NCBI GenBank assembly: GCA_009377385.1
Contig: WHUD01000038.1
Span: 1-32,881, forward strand
Length of the DNA: 32,881 bases
Reading direction: 5' to 3'
Source: Actinophytocola sp.
GTDB taxonomy: Bacteria; Actinomycetota; Actinomycetes; Mycobacteriales; Pseudonocardiaceae
Part shown: piece after piece, positions 6,654-14,376 of the stretch
How the letters are laid out: each line of letters opens with the position of its first letter
Position numbering within the stretch: position 1 is the stretch's first letter
Made by a program: the position numbers and the translations under genes
Notes under the pieces: model-generated
Databases searched by the model: none
The model's input: the letters and a program-made list of their open reading frames with translations, nothing else
What the model was told of the DNA's origin: nothing

Positions 6654-7805
6654 TTGCGAGTCCTAGTACTAGGCGGAGACGGCTATCTTGGCTGGCCGAC
6701 GGCCCTGCACCTGTCCGACCGTGGTCACGACGTCGGGGTTCTGGACAACCTGGTCCGGCGCGACTACGACGAGGAGCTCGGGGTGGATAGCCTCGCGCCG
6801 ATCGAGACCTTCGAAACGCGGGTCGAAGCGTGGGAAGAGGTCTCGGGTAAGCGGATGGACTGCTACGTCGGTGACCTGCTCGACGCCGACTTCGTCTACC
6901 GCACGCTGCGGGAGTTCCGTCCCGACGCGGTGGTGCACTTCGCCGAGCAGCGGGCGGCGCCGTACTCGATGATCGATCGTGAGCACGCGGTCTACACCCA
7001 GCACAACAACGTGATCGGCAATCTGAACCTGTTGTTCGCGATCGCCGAGATCGACCCCGACATCCATTTGGTCAAGCTGGGCACCATGGGTGAGTACGGC
7101 ACCCCGAACATCGACATCGAAGAGGGCTGGCTCGACATCGAGCACAAGGGCCGCACCGACCGGGTGCTGTATCCGAAGAAGCCGGGCTCGTTTTATCACC
7201 TGTCCAAGGTGCACGATTCGCACAACATCGAGTTCACCTGCCGGATCTGGGGGTTGCGGGCGACCGATCTCAACCAGGGTGTGGTCTACGGTCAGCAGAC
7301 CAGCCAGACAGCGCGTGACGAGCGGCTGGCGACCCGGTTCGACTACGACGACGTGTTCGGCACCGTGCTCAACCGGTTCGTCATCCAGGCCGTGCTCGGC
7401 CAGCCGCTGACCGTCTACGGCACCGGCGGGCAGACCAGGGGCATCATCGACATCCGTGACACCGTCGAGTGCATCCGCCTCGCGGTGGAACACCCTGCCG
7501 AGGCCGGCGAGTTCCGGGTGTTCAACCAGATGACCGAAAGCAAGTCGGTGAGCCAGATCGCCGAGACCGTCGCCGAAGCCTTCCCCGGCCCGGTCCAGAT
7601 CGACCACCTCGACAACCCAAGGGTCGAACAACCCGAGCACTACTACAATGTCACCCACACCGGTCTGGAAGCCCTCGGGCTCAAGCCACACCTGCTGTCG
7701 GATACGTTGATCGAGTCGATGTTCGGCATCGTCGAGGCCAACAAACATCGCGTCGACGTCGAGAAGATGTATCCGAAGGTGCAGTGGAAGCGAAACAAGA
7801 CATAG
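6654..7805 (+). CDS. sqdB: UDP-sulfoquinovose synthase (SqdB/SQD1)
   Basis: A 383-aa extended SDR that converts UDP-glucose plus sulfite into UDP-sulfoquinovose, the sulfonated sugar donor. The match to plant SQD1 is obvious in conserved blocks: GGDGYLG (7-13) with Asp31 for NAD, APYSMIDR, TQHNNVIGN, KLGTMGEYGTPNIDIEEG with catalytic Thr144, SFYHLSKVHDSHN with Tyr181/Lys185, ATDLNQGVVYG and YGTGGQTRGIIDIRDTV. The TTG at 6654 is preferred: GGAG lies 5 nt upstream, and the product then begins MRVLVLGGDGYLG as family members do. An upstream GTG at 6621 would add 11 unmatched residues. The next gene starts inside its last codons. No SQDG synthase (SqdX/SQD2) is seen in the window, so the final acceptor is open. 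Confidence 0.95.
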   Translation: MRVLVLGGDGYLGWPTALHLSDRGHDVGVLDNLVRRDYDEELGVDSLAPIETFETRVEAWEEVSGKRMDCYVGDLLDADFVYRTLREFRPDAVVHFAEQRAAPYSMIDREHAVYTQHNNVIGNLNLLFAIAEIDPDIHLVKLGTMGEYGTPNIDIEEGWLDIEHKGRTDRVLYPKKPGSFYHLSKVHDSHNIEFTCRIWGLRATDLNQGVVYGQQTSQTARDERLATRFDYDDVFGTVLNRFVIQAVLGQPLTVYGTGGQTRGIIDIRDTVECIRLAVEHPAEAGEFRVFNQMTESKSVSQIAETVAEAFPGPVQIDHLDNPRVEQPEHYYNVTHTGLEALGLKPHLLSDTLIESMFGIVEANKHRVDVEKMYPKVQWKRNKT

Positions 7806-9271
7806 CAACAATCGACGCCGGGCCGCTGCCCGGACCGTCAGGAGATCGCGAGCGCAGCATCCTCGCCAAGCATTGGCCGCTGGCCATCCTGCTCGTCGCG
7901 GGTGCCGTGCTGCGCCTTCTCGCCTGGCTGGCGTACCAGCCTGCGCTGCTGTACTACGACTCGTTCCGCTACCTGAACAACATCGGGACGCACGACCCGG
8001 CCGGACTGCACCCGATCGGCTACGACCTGCTCGTGCTCGGTCCGCTGCTGTCGGTTGGCGGCCTCGACCTGGTGGCCGCGGTGCAGCACATCGCGGGCCT
8101 CGGCTGCGCGCTGGCGCTGTACGTGCTCGCGCTGCGGCTCGGCGCGCCCCGATGGCTTGCCGCCATCGCGGCGGCACCGGTGCTGCTCGACGCCTACATC
8201 GTCCAGATCGAGCAGATGGTCATGGCAGACACCTGGCAGCTCGTGGCGCTGGTCGCGATGCTGTGGCTGCTGCTCGGCACCAAGTCCACCAACGGCGCAC
8301 CCAACGCCCGCCGGGCAGCGCTGGCCGGGCTGCTGCTCGGTATCGCGGTCGCGATCAGGATGATCGCGATCTCGCTCGTGGTGCCCGCCGTGGTCTATCT
8401 CTTGGTCGCGGGCGGGGCATGGCGGCTCTGGCGCGACCGGGACGCCCTGCGGGCGGCCGCACTGCGCACCGGCGCATTCCTGACGCTGTTCGCCGTCGTG
8501 ATCGGCTCCTACGCCGGATATTTCTACACGCAGACCGGCAAGGTCGGCCTGAGTACAGCATCGGCCAACGTGCTCTACAGCAGGGCCGCCGTCGTCGCCG
8601 ACTGCGACGAACTGGACCTCGGCCCGATCCTGCGGCGCGCCTGCCCCACCGAACCGATCGAGCAGCGAGAGCCGGACTACTACGCGCACCGAGCCGCCGA
8701 CGACGAGTGGACGAGCACGTTCCCCGAGGGCACCGACATCGCCAAGGTACAACGCGAGTTCGGCCGCAAGGTGCTTCGCCAGCAACCGCTCGACGTCCTC
8801 GGCGCCGCCACCGTCGACTTCCTCAAGGGATTCCGGCCGGCCCGCACCGACTCGCCCAATGACGTCAGCGTGACGCGCTGGCACTTCCAGGACGGGTACC
8901 AGTACTACAACCACCGGGACATCACGGTGCAGTACTCCCGCGCGTACAGCGGGGAATCGCCGTCCGACATCCCCGCGATCGGGTCGTTTCTGCACGCGTA
9001 CCAGTTGGGCGTCGGCTACACCCCCGGCCCGCTGCTCGCCGCGTTCGGGCTGCTCGCGATCGCCGCGATGCTCGGCATCGGGCGCGCCCGCACCAGCGGA
9101 CTCCGATCGGCGGCGCTACTGTCCGCAGGCATGCCGCTGACGATCCTGGCTGCGTCGGCGGCGTTCGAGTTCTCCTGGCGATATCAGCTACCGGGCATCG
9201 TGCTGCTACCGATCGCGGGCGTCATCGGGATCGTCGCGCTGCGGGGAAGACGGCGGCAGAGCGGGGACTGA
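7784..9271 (+). CDS. Multi-pass membrane protein, GT-C/family-39-like glycosyltransferase candidate
   Basis: A protein of about 495 aa with some 9-11 transmembrane helices. After a short cytoplasmic N-terminus comes helix 1 (AILLVAGAVLRLLAWLAY), then an outside loop YYDSFRYLNNIGTHDPAGLHPIGY. An acidic residue in the first extracytoplasmic loop is where GT-C enzymes keep their catalytic Asp. A large outer domain follows (about residues 260-400), then three C-terminal helices. GT-C enzymes use polyprenyl-phosphate sugars as donors outside the membrane. Start chosen at the GTG at 7784 (GAAGG 4 nt upstream), overlapping sqdB by 22 bp; the frame is open further upstream inside sqdB. The overlap implies joint expression with sqdB. 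The acceptor (lipid, glycan or protein) is unknown. Confidence 0.7.
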   Translation: MEAKQDIATIDAGPLPGPSGDRERSILAKHWPLAILLVAGAVLRLLAWLAYQPALLYYDSFRYLNNIGTHDPAGLHPIGYDLLVLGPLLSVGGLDLVAAVQHIAGLGCALALYVLALRLGAPRWLAAIAAAPVLLDAYIVQIEQMVMADTWQLVALVAMLWLLLGTKSTNGAPNARRAALAGLLLGIAVAIRMIAISLVVPAVVYLLVAGGAWRLWRDRDALRAAALRTGAFLTLFAVVIGSYAGYFYTQTGKVGLSTASANVLYSRAAVVADCDELDLGPILRRACPTEPIEQREPDYYAHRAADDEWTSTFPEGTDIAKVQREFGRKVLRQQPLDVLGAATVDFLKGFRPARTDSPNDVSVTRWHFQDGYQYYNHRDITVQYSRAYSGESPSDIPAIGSFLHAYQLGVGYTPGPLLAAFGLLAIAAMLGIGRARTSGLRSAALLSAGMPLTILAASAAFEFSWRYQLPGIVLLPIAGVIGIVALRGRRRQSGD

Positions 9272-9317
9272 CCGGTCGTTGGCGCTTCGAGCTGCCCCAC
9301 GCGCACCGCGAGCCGCG

Positions 9318-9330
9318 TAATCTGCCCATC
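9318..9330 (+). promoter_or_regulatory. Candidate leaderless promoter -10 for the gene at 9331
   Basis: TAATCT (9318-9323) ends 7 nt before the GTG at 9331, with no Shine-Dalgarno sequence in between. Same geometry as at 4045 and 24588. Confidence 0.45.
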
Positions 9331-10482
9331 GTGGTGTCCGTGCTGACCTTCGCCGTCGCCTGGTGGCTCGGCATGTACCTGCTCGCGCGCGACCGGACGA
9401 ACCCGGTGCTCGTACTGGCGGGCGGCGGGCTGCTGAGCTATGGCGCCGCCATCGCCCTCGACGACCTGCCGTGGACGGGCGCAGTCGCCGAGGTGCTGGT
9501 GTGGCTGCCAGCCGTGTTGTGGGCCTTCGTGCTGGCACTGCTGCTACGGGACAACGGAGCCGCGCGGGAGCGTGGCGAAACCAGGGGCACGGTCGGGCTC
9601 GCCGTCGTCTGCGCGCTGCTGGTCGGGCTCGCCACCGGCCTGCTGCTGCTCGGGGCAGGACTGCTGCCAAGGGAGCTGACGCTGGCCTCGATCGGGCTCG
9701 ACCTGGTGCTGCTCGGCGGCTGCGTCGCGGTGATCGACGCCTTCGACGCCGGTGAGTCGCTGCGCGGCGACATGCTGCGCTCGGCAGCGCTGGGCGCACT
9801 CGCGACGGCGCTGTTCGGCGGGCAAGTCGCGGTGGTCATCGCCGTCGTTGGCTCCGATCCAGCGCTGACGGCGCTGCTATACGGCGTCGTGGCTGGTGCC
9901 ATCGCCCTGCACGTGCTGACGAGTCCGCTGCAGTCGCTGGCCGACCGGGCCGCGTTGGCCGTGCCGGTGCGGCAGGCCCGCGCGGAGCTCCGCGAGGTCG
10001 CCGACGCGCTGCCGCGCAAGGCGGACTCCGCGCTCGCCGACGTCGACGAGGCCGAGTTCGCCCGGCTCACCCGCAGGGCGCTCTCGCACTACGGCGACCT
10101 CGGGAAGCTGGTGTCCAGCCCGCTGACGGACCTGCCGGAGATCGGCAAGCGGCTCGCGGAGCGCGGTGCGCCCGACACCCCGCTGGAACGCGCGAAGGAG
10201 GTCAAGGCCGTGCTGCTCGACGCGATCCGCAGGCTCAAACCGGACGGCGGCGAGTTCGGCACCAGCGAGGAGTGGCGACACTACAACGCGCTGTACTTCT
10301 ACTACGTCGTCGGGATTCGCCCGTACAGCGTGCGCACCAAGGTGACCGAGCTTGACCCGACGGCCCGGCAGGCGTTGACGTGGTTCGCCGACCAGGTGCC
10401 GGAGCGGACGCTGCACAACTGGCAGTCGGTGGCGGCGCGGCTGGTGGCGGCCGATCTGCGCGCCACCGCCGTGGGTGGCTGA
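9331..10482 (+). CDS. Unknown membrane protein with a cytoplasmic C-terminal domain (383 aa)
   Basis: I do not recognise a named family. The N-terminal half (about residues 1-200) holds six to seven transmembrane helices, many Leu/Val/Ala-rich. The C-terminal half (about 205-383) is soluble, charged and mostly helical, with the marked segment EEWRHYNALYFYYVVGIRPYS and a later HNWQSVAARLVAADLR. This layout (membrane sensor plus helical output domain) suggests a signalling or scaffold role, but no kinase, cyclase or DNA-binding motif is seen. The GTG at 9331 is preferred because the protein starts directly at the first helix and a -10 hexamer lies 7 nt upstream. It follows the sulfoquinovose cluster by 59 bp on the same strand but appears to have its own promoter. 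Confidence 0.75.
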   Translation: MVSVLTFAVAWWLGMYLLARDRTNPVLVLAGGGLLSYGAAIALDDLPWTGAVAEVLVWLPAVLWAFVLALLLRDNGAARERGETRGTVGLAVVCALLVGLATGLLLLGAGLLPRELTLASIGLDLVLLGGCVAVIDAFDAGESLRGDMLRSAALGALATALFGGQVAVVIAVVGSDPALTALLYGVVAGAIALHVLTSPLQSLADRAALAVPVRQARAELREVADALPRKADSALADVDEAEFARLTRRALSHYGDLGKLVSSPLTDLPEIGKRLAERGAPDTPLERAKEVKAVLLDAIRRLKPDGGEFGTSEEWRHYNALYFYYVVGIRPYSVRTKVTELDPTARQALTWFADQVPERTLHNWQSVAARLVAADLRATAVGG

Positions 10483-10673
10483 CGGCGCTTGACGTCGCTG
10501 CCGCTGCGGCCGCCCGCCACGGCGCGGTTGTCAACCCGCCGCGCCACCGCGCTGAGCTGCGGTTTCGCGGCGCTGGCAGTGGTTGGCAGGACTTCGCAGT
10601 CCATTTCGTCGCCGTGGCAGTGCCGCCCTTCCTAGCCTCAACGGCGTTCGATCCACGACGGAAGGAATCCACC

Positions 10674-11081
10674 ATGACCACCGCAACCGCCGACCTGACC
10701 GCCCCGGCCACCGGACGTCTGCTCCGCACCAGCCTCGTCCTCGACGGCATCGCGACCGGGCTCACCGGCGTGCTGATCGCCGCGCTGTCGGGCATGCTCG
10801 ACACGGTGCTCGGCCCGAGCACGGCGTTCGTGCTTGGCGTCGGGCTGTTCTTCGTCGCCTATGGCGCCACGGTGCTGGTAATTGGCACCAGGGGCATGAT
10901 CAATCGCGGCGCGGCGGGCGCCGTCGCGGGCGCGAACCTGCTTTGGACGGTGGTCAGCGTCATCGTCGTCATCGCGGGGACGCTGTCGCTGACCACGCTC
11001 GGCGTTGTGACCGCACTGGCACTAGCCGTCGTCACGACGGTGTTCGCCGAACTGCAGATCACCGGGCTCCGCCGGTCCTGA
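10674..11081 (+). CDS. Small four-helix integral membrane protein (135 aa)
   Basis: The ATG at 10674 has an excellent ribosome-binding site (GAAGGA, 7-nt spacing). The product has a short polar N-terminus (about 15 residues) and four transmembrane helices: SLVLDGIATGLTGVLIAALSG, FVLGVGLFFVAYGATVLVIG, GAVAGANLLWTVVSVIVVIAG and LGVVTALALAVVTTVFAEL. No enzyme motif is visible; only Arg/Asn in short loops. It resembles uncharacterised small actinobacterial membrane proteins and I assign no function. TAGCCT at 10633 could be a -10 element, but a matching -35 is not clear. A strong hairpin follows the stop at 11101-11133. Confidence 0.75.
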   Translation: MTTATADLTAPATGRLLRTSLVLDGIATGLTGVLIAALSGMLDTVLGPSTAFVLGVGLFFVAYGATVLVIGTRGMINRGAAGAVAGANLLWTVVSVIVVIAGTLSLTTLGVVTALALAVVTTVFAELQITGLRRS

Positions 11082-11100
11082 CGCTCATCCGGCGCATGTC

Positions 11101-11133
11101 GGCAGCTGGCCGAGTCTCGCTCGGTCAGCTGCC
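11101..11133. terminator. Bidirectional hairpin terminator between convergent genes
   Basis: Two 14-nt arms (11101-11114 and 11120-11133) pair with one G-U wobble around the loop TCTCG. It lies between the stop of the rightward gene (11081) and that of the leftward GlsB gene (11155). There is no U-tract, as is common in actinobacteria. Confidence 0.7.
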
Positions 11134-11154
11134 TGCTCGCGCACCAGGCGAGGT

Positions 11155-11424
11155 TCAGGTTCTCGACCGGCGCAGCGCGCCTGCCACCAGACCGACGCCG
11201 ATCACCGCCAACGCGACCTGCACGATCAGCTCGAACAAGTCGTAGCCTTTGGCGTCGCCGATACCCATCTGGTTCGTCAGCCACGTACCGACCAGCGCGG
11301 CGAGGATGCCGACCGCGATCGTGGCCAATAGGCCGATCGCCTGCCTACCAGGCAGGATCAGCCGCGCCAACGCCCCGATGACCAAACCGACGAGCACTGC
11401 GCTGAGCAGCCCGGAAATTGTCAT
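11155..11424 (-). CDS. GlsB/YeaQ/YmgE-family stress membrane protein, copy 1
   Basis: An 89-aa protein with three transmembrane helices (about 4-22, 30-48 and 60-80) and the family pattern GLVIGALARLILPGRQAIG with GTWLTNQMG. The family (transglycosylase-associated protein-like) is tied to general and acid stress, but its biochemistry is unknown. Start at the ATG at 11424 with GGAG 5 nt upstream; the open frame extends further but that stretch is not family-like. It is a close paralogue of the gene at 11581-11856, even at the DNA level around the start, so a tandem duplication is clear. The C-terminus ends in basic residues (RRSRT), consistent with a cytoplasmic tail. Confidence 0.88.
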   Translation of the reverse strand: MTISGLLSAVLVGLVIGALARLILPGRQAIGLLATIAVGILAALVGTWLTNQMGIGDAKGYDLFELIVQVALAVIGVGLVAGALRRSRT

Positions 11425-11530
11425 GGTCACTCCATTCCGCTCTTCACCATCCACTATGGAGATATCAGAGCGTACCGGGGCAGGCAGTTCGAAGTGATGA
11501 CCGGGAGTGACGGCACCATGACGTAGGTAA

Positions 11531-11558
11531 CCGTGCCGCCAGTCGACCGGCGGCACGG
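11531..11558. terminator. Hairpin terminator downstream of GlsB copy 2
   Basis: Perfect 10-bp arms CCGTGCCGCC (11531-11540) and GGCGGCACGG (11549-11558) around an 8-nt loop. It lies just after the leftward gene at 11581, so each of the two duplicated genes is a separate unit or the upstream one is attenuated here. Confidence 0.7.
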
Positions 11559-11580
11559 TGTTTGCCTCGTCAGATCGGGG

Positions 11581-11856
11581 CTAGGACTTGATCTTGGAAC
11601 GACGCAGCGTGCCCGCGACGATGCCGACACCGATCAATGCCAATACGACCTGCGCGACAAACTCGAACACGTCGTATCCTGCGGCATCACCGAGACCCAT
11701 CTGGTTGGTCAGCCAGGTGCCGAGCAACGCGGCGAGGATACCGATCGCGATCGTGGCGATGAGCCCGATCGCCTGTTTGCCAGGAAGAATCAATCGTGCC
11801 AGCGCGCCGATAACCAAGCCAACGAGCAACGCGCTGAGCAGCCCGGAAATCGTCAT
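11581..11856 (-). CDS. GlsB/YeaQ/YmgE-family stress membrane protein, copy 2
   Basis: A 91-aa protein with the same three-helix plan as its neighbour: GLVIGALARLILPGKQAIG, GTWLTNQMG and the third helix VVLALIGVGIVAGTL, ending in the basic tail RRSKIKS. Start at the ATG at 11856 behind AAAGGAG with 5-nt spacing. The two copies are near-identical in their first 15 residues and differ mostly in the third helix. Three-helix GlsB proteins are usually envelope-stress induced. Two side by side, separated by a strong hairpin, suggests they respond to different signals or dosage (inference). Confidence 0.88.
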   Translation of the reverse strand: MTISGLLSALLVGLVIGALARLILPGKQAIGLIATIAIGILAALLGTWLTNQMGLGDAAGYDVFEFVAQVVLALIGVGIVAGTLRRSKIKS

Positions 11857-11988
11857 GGTTACTCCTTTGTCTGCTGCCACCCGGTTCGGTATAGCGCCCC
11901 AGGCATACCCCCACAGCGAGTTCCGAAACGGCCAGACGCTGCGGCCGCCCGCCCGGATCGCCCATGTTGCGCCACCCGGACGCGCGGA

Positions 11989-13185
11989 TTACGCCGTCCG
12001 GATCCGGCCGGCCAGCCGCGCGACCCACTGACTCGGCCCCCGCTGGAACAGGGTGAGCGCGCGGTCCACCCGCTCGGCCGCGTCGTTCGGCAGCGACAGC
12101 AGGACAATCTTCCGCCACGCCGACGCGACCTGCTTCGGCAGCGGGCCAGTCACGTAGTTGAGCTGGTACCGCTCGAACAGGTCCCGCACCCTGGGTGCGA
12201 TCTCGGCGTAGCGGTTACTCGGCAGGTCAGGGAACAGGTGGTGCTCGATCTGGTGCGACAGGTTGCCGGTCATCAGGTGCATCAGCGGGCTGCCGGAGAT
12301 ATTGGCCGAGCCGAGCATCTGCCGCAGGTACCACTGGCCGCGCGTCTCGCCCTCGATGGACGACTTCTCGAAGGTGTCCACACCGTACGGGAAGTGCCCG
12401 CACATGATCACTGAGTGTGTCCACAGGTTCCGCACGAGGTTCGCGACGAAGTTCGCCGACAGCGTCTGCAACGCCGACGGCCCGGACAGCAGCGGGTGCA
12501 CCACGTAGTCCTTGGTGGCCTGCCGCCGGATCTTGCGCAGCACCCTGTTGGCGCGCTCGCGGAACTCGGGAGTCTTGTACCGCCCGTCGGTCAGGCTGTC
12601 GCGCAGTTCGAGGTCGTAGGCCGCGATGCCGAACTCGAAGAAGCAGGCGTTGATGAAGTTCCACAACGGCTGCCCGAGAAAGAACGGCGACCACGGCTGG
12701 TCGGGCGAGACCCGCATGAGGCCGTAGCCGAGGTCGCCGTCCTTGCCGATCACGTTGGTGTAGTTGTGGTGCATCTCGTTGTGCGCGCGCTTCCACTGGT
12801 CCGAGGGCGAGACGTTGTCCCACTCCCAGGACGTCGAGTGGATCTTCGGGTCACGCATCCAGTCCCACTGGCCGTGCATGACGTTGTGCCCGATCTCCAT
12901 GTTCTCCAGGATCTTGGCCACCGACAGCCCCGCGGTGCCGAGCACCCACGCCGGCGGGAACAGCGAGAACAGCAGCACACCCCTGCTGCCAAGCTCCAGC
13001 TTGCGCTGGACGTCGATGACCCGCCGGATGTAGGCGGCGTCGCGCTCGCCCCTGCTGGCGATGACCTCCTCGCGCAGCGCGTCGAGTTCCTTGCCGATGT
13101 TCTCGATGTCTTCGGTGGTCAGGTGGGCCGTTGGGTCGTCGGGATCGGGACGAACGTCGGGGCATTCGCTCAGCACCGCGGTCAT
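11989..13185 (-). CDS. desA3: DesA3-like membrane acyl-CoA delta-9 desaturase
   Basis: A 398-aa di-iron desaturase that should put a cis double bond into long acyl-CoA chains at the membrane. The three histidine boxes are present: HNVMH (100-104), HNEMHH (135-140) and HQIEHH (311-316). The blocks ENMEIGHNVMHGQWDWM, IHSTSWEWD and RGQWYLRQMLGSAN closely follow mycobacterial DesA3 (Rv3229c) as I remember it. ATG at 13185 with GGGGAGA just upstream. The stop of the reductase gene is 10 bp away, so the electron donor and the desaturase are one operon, as with Rv3230c-Rv3229c. Hydrophobic stretches lie around 68-92, 165-190 and 240-262. Acyl chain length preference cannot be read from the sequence. 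Confidence 0.93.
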   Translation of the reverse strand: MTAVLSECPDVRPDPDDPTAHLTTEDIENIGKELDALREEVIASRGERDAAYIRRVIDVQRKLELGSRGVLLFSLFPPAWVLGTAGLSVAKILENMEIGHNVMHGQWDWMRDPKIHSTSWEWDNVSPSDQWKRAHNEMHHNYTNVIGKDGDLGYGLMRVSPDQPWSPFFLGQPLWNFINACFFEFGIAAYDLELRDSLTDGRYKTPEFRERANRVLRKIRRQATKDYVVHPLLSGPSALQTLSANFVANLVRNLWTHSVIMCGHFPYGVDTFEKSSIEGETRGQWYLRQMLGSANISGSPLMHLMTGNLSHQIEHHLFPDLPSNRYAEIAPRVRDLFERYQLNYVTGPLPKQVASAWRKIVLLSLPNDAAERVDRALTLFQRGPSQWVARLAGRIRTA

Positions 13186-13195
13186 GGGTCTCCCC

Positions 13196-14290
13196 TTAGA
13201 GTTCGATGTCGCAGGTGCCCGCAGCGGCGGACACACAGGTCTGGATGCGGACGTCGTCGCCGGGCTCTGCCGTAGTGATCTGGCCGTTGCGCAGGTCGCG
13301 CACCGCACCAGTGCGCAGCGGCGCGACGCAGCCGAAACAGATCCCCATCCGGCAGCCGGACGGCATCAGCACGCCCGCCCGCTCGCCGGTGTCGAGCAGC
13401 GGAGTGGCGCCGTCGGCGGCGACGGTGGTCCCGGTGTTGCTGAACGTCACATCGCCGCCTTCGCCGGTGACGACGACGGTGGGCCGGAACCGCTCGATGT
13501 GCAGCCGATCCGGAACCCCGGCGTCCGACCACTGCTTCTCGGCGGCGTCGAGCAGGCCAGTCGGCCCGCATGCCCAGGTCTCGCGTTCAGCCCAGTCGGC
13601 GACGATGCCGTCCAGTGCGGCCAGGTTGAGCATGCCCTCGACGTCGGTGTGGCGTTCGACCAGCCGGATCTGGCCCTGCTCGGCGAGCCGTCGCAGCTCA
13701 TCGGCGAAGATGACGTCACGTGGCTGCGGCGCGGAGTGCACCACCACGACGTCGTCCAGCTCGCTGACCGCGTTGCGCAGCATGCCCATCACCGGGGTGA
13801 TGCCGCTGCCCGCCGTCACGAACAGCGCCTTCGCCGGCCGGGGCGCGGGCAGGGTGAAGTCGCCCTTGGCCTGGTCGAGCTGGATCAGCGTGCCGGGCCT
13901 GACGCGCCGCACCAGGTAGTTGCTGACCACGCCGTCCGGCATGGCCTTGACCGTGATCGAGATCCGGCCGTCAGCGCGGTCGGCCCGCGAGGTGAGCGAG
14001 TACGCCCGCCACTGCCGTACGCCGTCGACGTCGACGCCGATCCGCACGTACTGCCCCGGCACGTGGCCGCGCCAGCCCCCGCCCGGCTGGATGACCAGCG
14101 TCACAGCGTCGCGGGTCTCGGGGTGGACCTCCTCGATCCTGCCGCGCAGGTCGGCCGACGCGCGCAACGGACTGATCATGTCCAGGTAGTCCGAGGGCAG
14201 TACGGGGGTCGTGACGAATTCCGCGATCCGCGCGGCACGCGCGCGCAAGGACGCGAACGCACCACGCCAGGGGGTTGCCACTACTGCCAT
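13196..14290 (-). CDS. Ferredoxin-type oxidoreductase, electron donor for the desaturase
   Basis: A 364-aa three-domain flavoprotein. The N-terminal FAD domain carries the flavin motif RAYSLTS (95-101). The NAD(P) domain has GSGITPVMGML (161-171) and a C-terminal CGPTG (241-245). The [2Fe-2S] domain has the plant-type ligand set Cys313, Cys318, Cys321 and Cys352 (CRMGICFGC plus TCVS). It should pass electrons from NADPH through FAD and the cluster to the desaturase, as Rv3230c does for DesA3 in Mycobacterium tuberculosis. I chose the ATG at 14290; the longer open frame upstream runs through the AT-rich promoter region and is unlikely. No strong ribosome-binding site is seen. Confidence 0.92.
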   Translation of the reverse strand: MAVVATPWRGAFASLRARAARIAEFVTTPVLPSDYLDMISPLRASADLRGRIEEVHPETRDAVTLVIQPGGGWRGHVPGQYVRIGVDVDGVRQWRAYSLTSRADRADGRISITVKAMPDGVVSNYLVRRVRPGTLIQLDQAKGDFTLPAPRPAKALFVTAGSGITPVMGMLRNAVSELDDVVVVHSAPQPRDVIFADELRRLAEQGQIRLVERHTDVEGMLNLAALDGIVADWAERETWACGPTGLLDAAEKQWSDAGVPDRLHIERFRPTVVVTGEGGDVTFSNTGTTVAADGATPLLDTGERAGVLMPSGCRMGICFGCVAPLRTGAVRDLRNGQITTAEPGDDVRIQTCVSAAAGTCDIEL

Positions 14291-14313
14291 GCGTCCAGCA
14301 TGTTCTTTTATTG

Positions 14314-14342
14314 TGCGTAAAGTCCTGACCTTTCGATGTGAA
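14314..14342 (-). promoter_or_regulatory. Candidate leftward promoter of the reductase-desaturase operon
   Basis: Read leftward, TTCACA (14342-14337), a 17-bp spacer and TACGCA (14319-14314) fit a sigma-70-type promoter, with transcription starting near 14307, about 17 nt before the ATG. The -35 overlaps one arm of the palindrome at 14338-14364, so a bound regulator would block it. Confidence 0.4.
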
Positions 14343-14364
14343 TACGTAACATAATATTGTTCAC
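14338..14364. promoter_or_regulatory. Candidate operator: imperfect palindrome in the AT-rich divergent promoter region
   Basis: GTGAATAC (from 14338) faces TTGTTCAC (ending 14364) around an AT-rich centre (CGTAACATAATA). The outer five bases on each side (GTGAA/TTCAC) are perfect. It lies between the desaturase operon and the divergent PucR gene, in one of the few AT-rich stretches of the window. It is a good candidate binding site for that regulator (inference). Confidence 0.45.
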
Positions 14365-14376
14365 GAGGAACAAGAC

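Noticed and set aside
6669-8177. A 502-codon open frame on the minus strand opposite sqdB
   Set aside because: Composition (Asp/Val/Gly/Arg runs) and lack of any motif mark it as the antisense shadow of sqdB, whose homology is certain.
7838-8995. A 385-codon open frame on the minus strand opposite the GT-C-like gene
   Set aside because: Arg/Gly/Val/Asp-rich with no motif; the plus strand encodes a coherent multi-helix membrane protein.
14291-14376. Horizontally acquired island because of low GC
   Set aside because: Only about 80 bp is AT-rich and both flanking genes have ordinary host codon use; a promoter region explains it.
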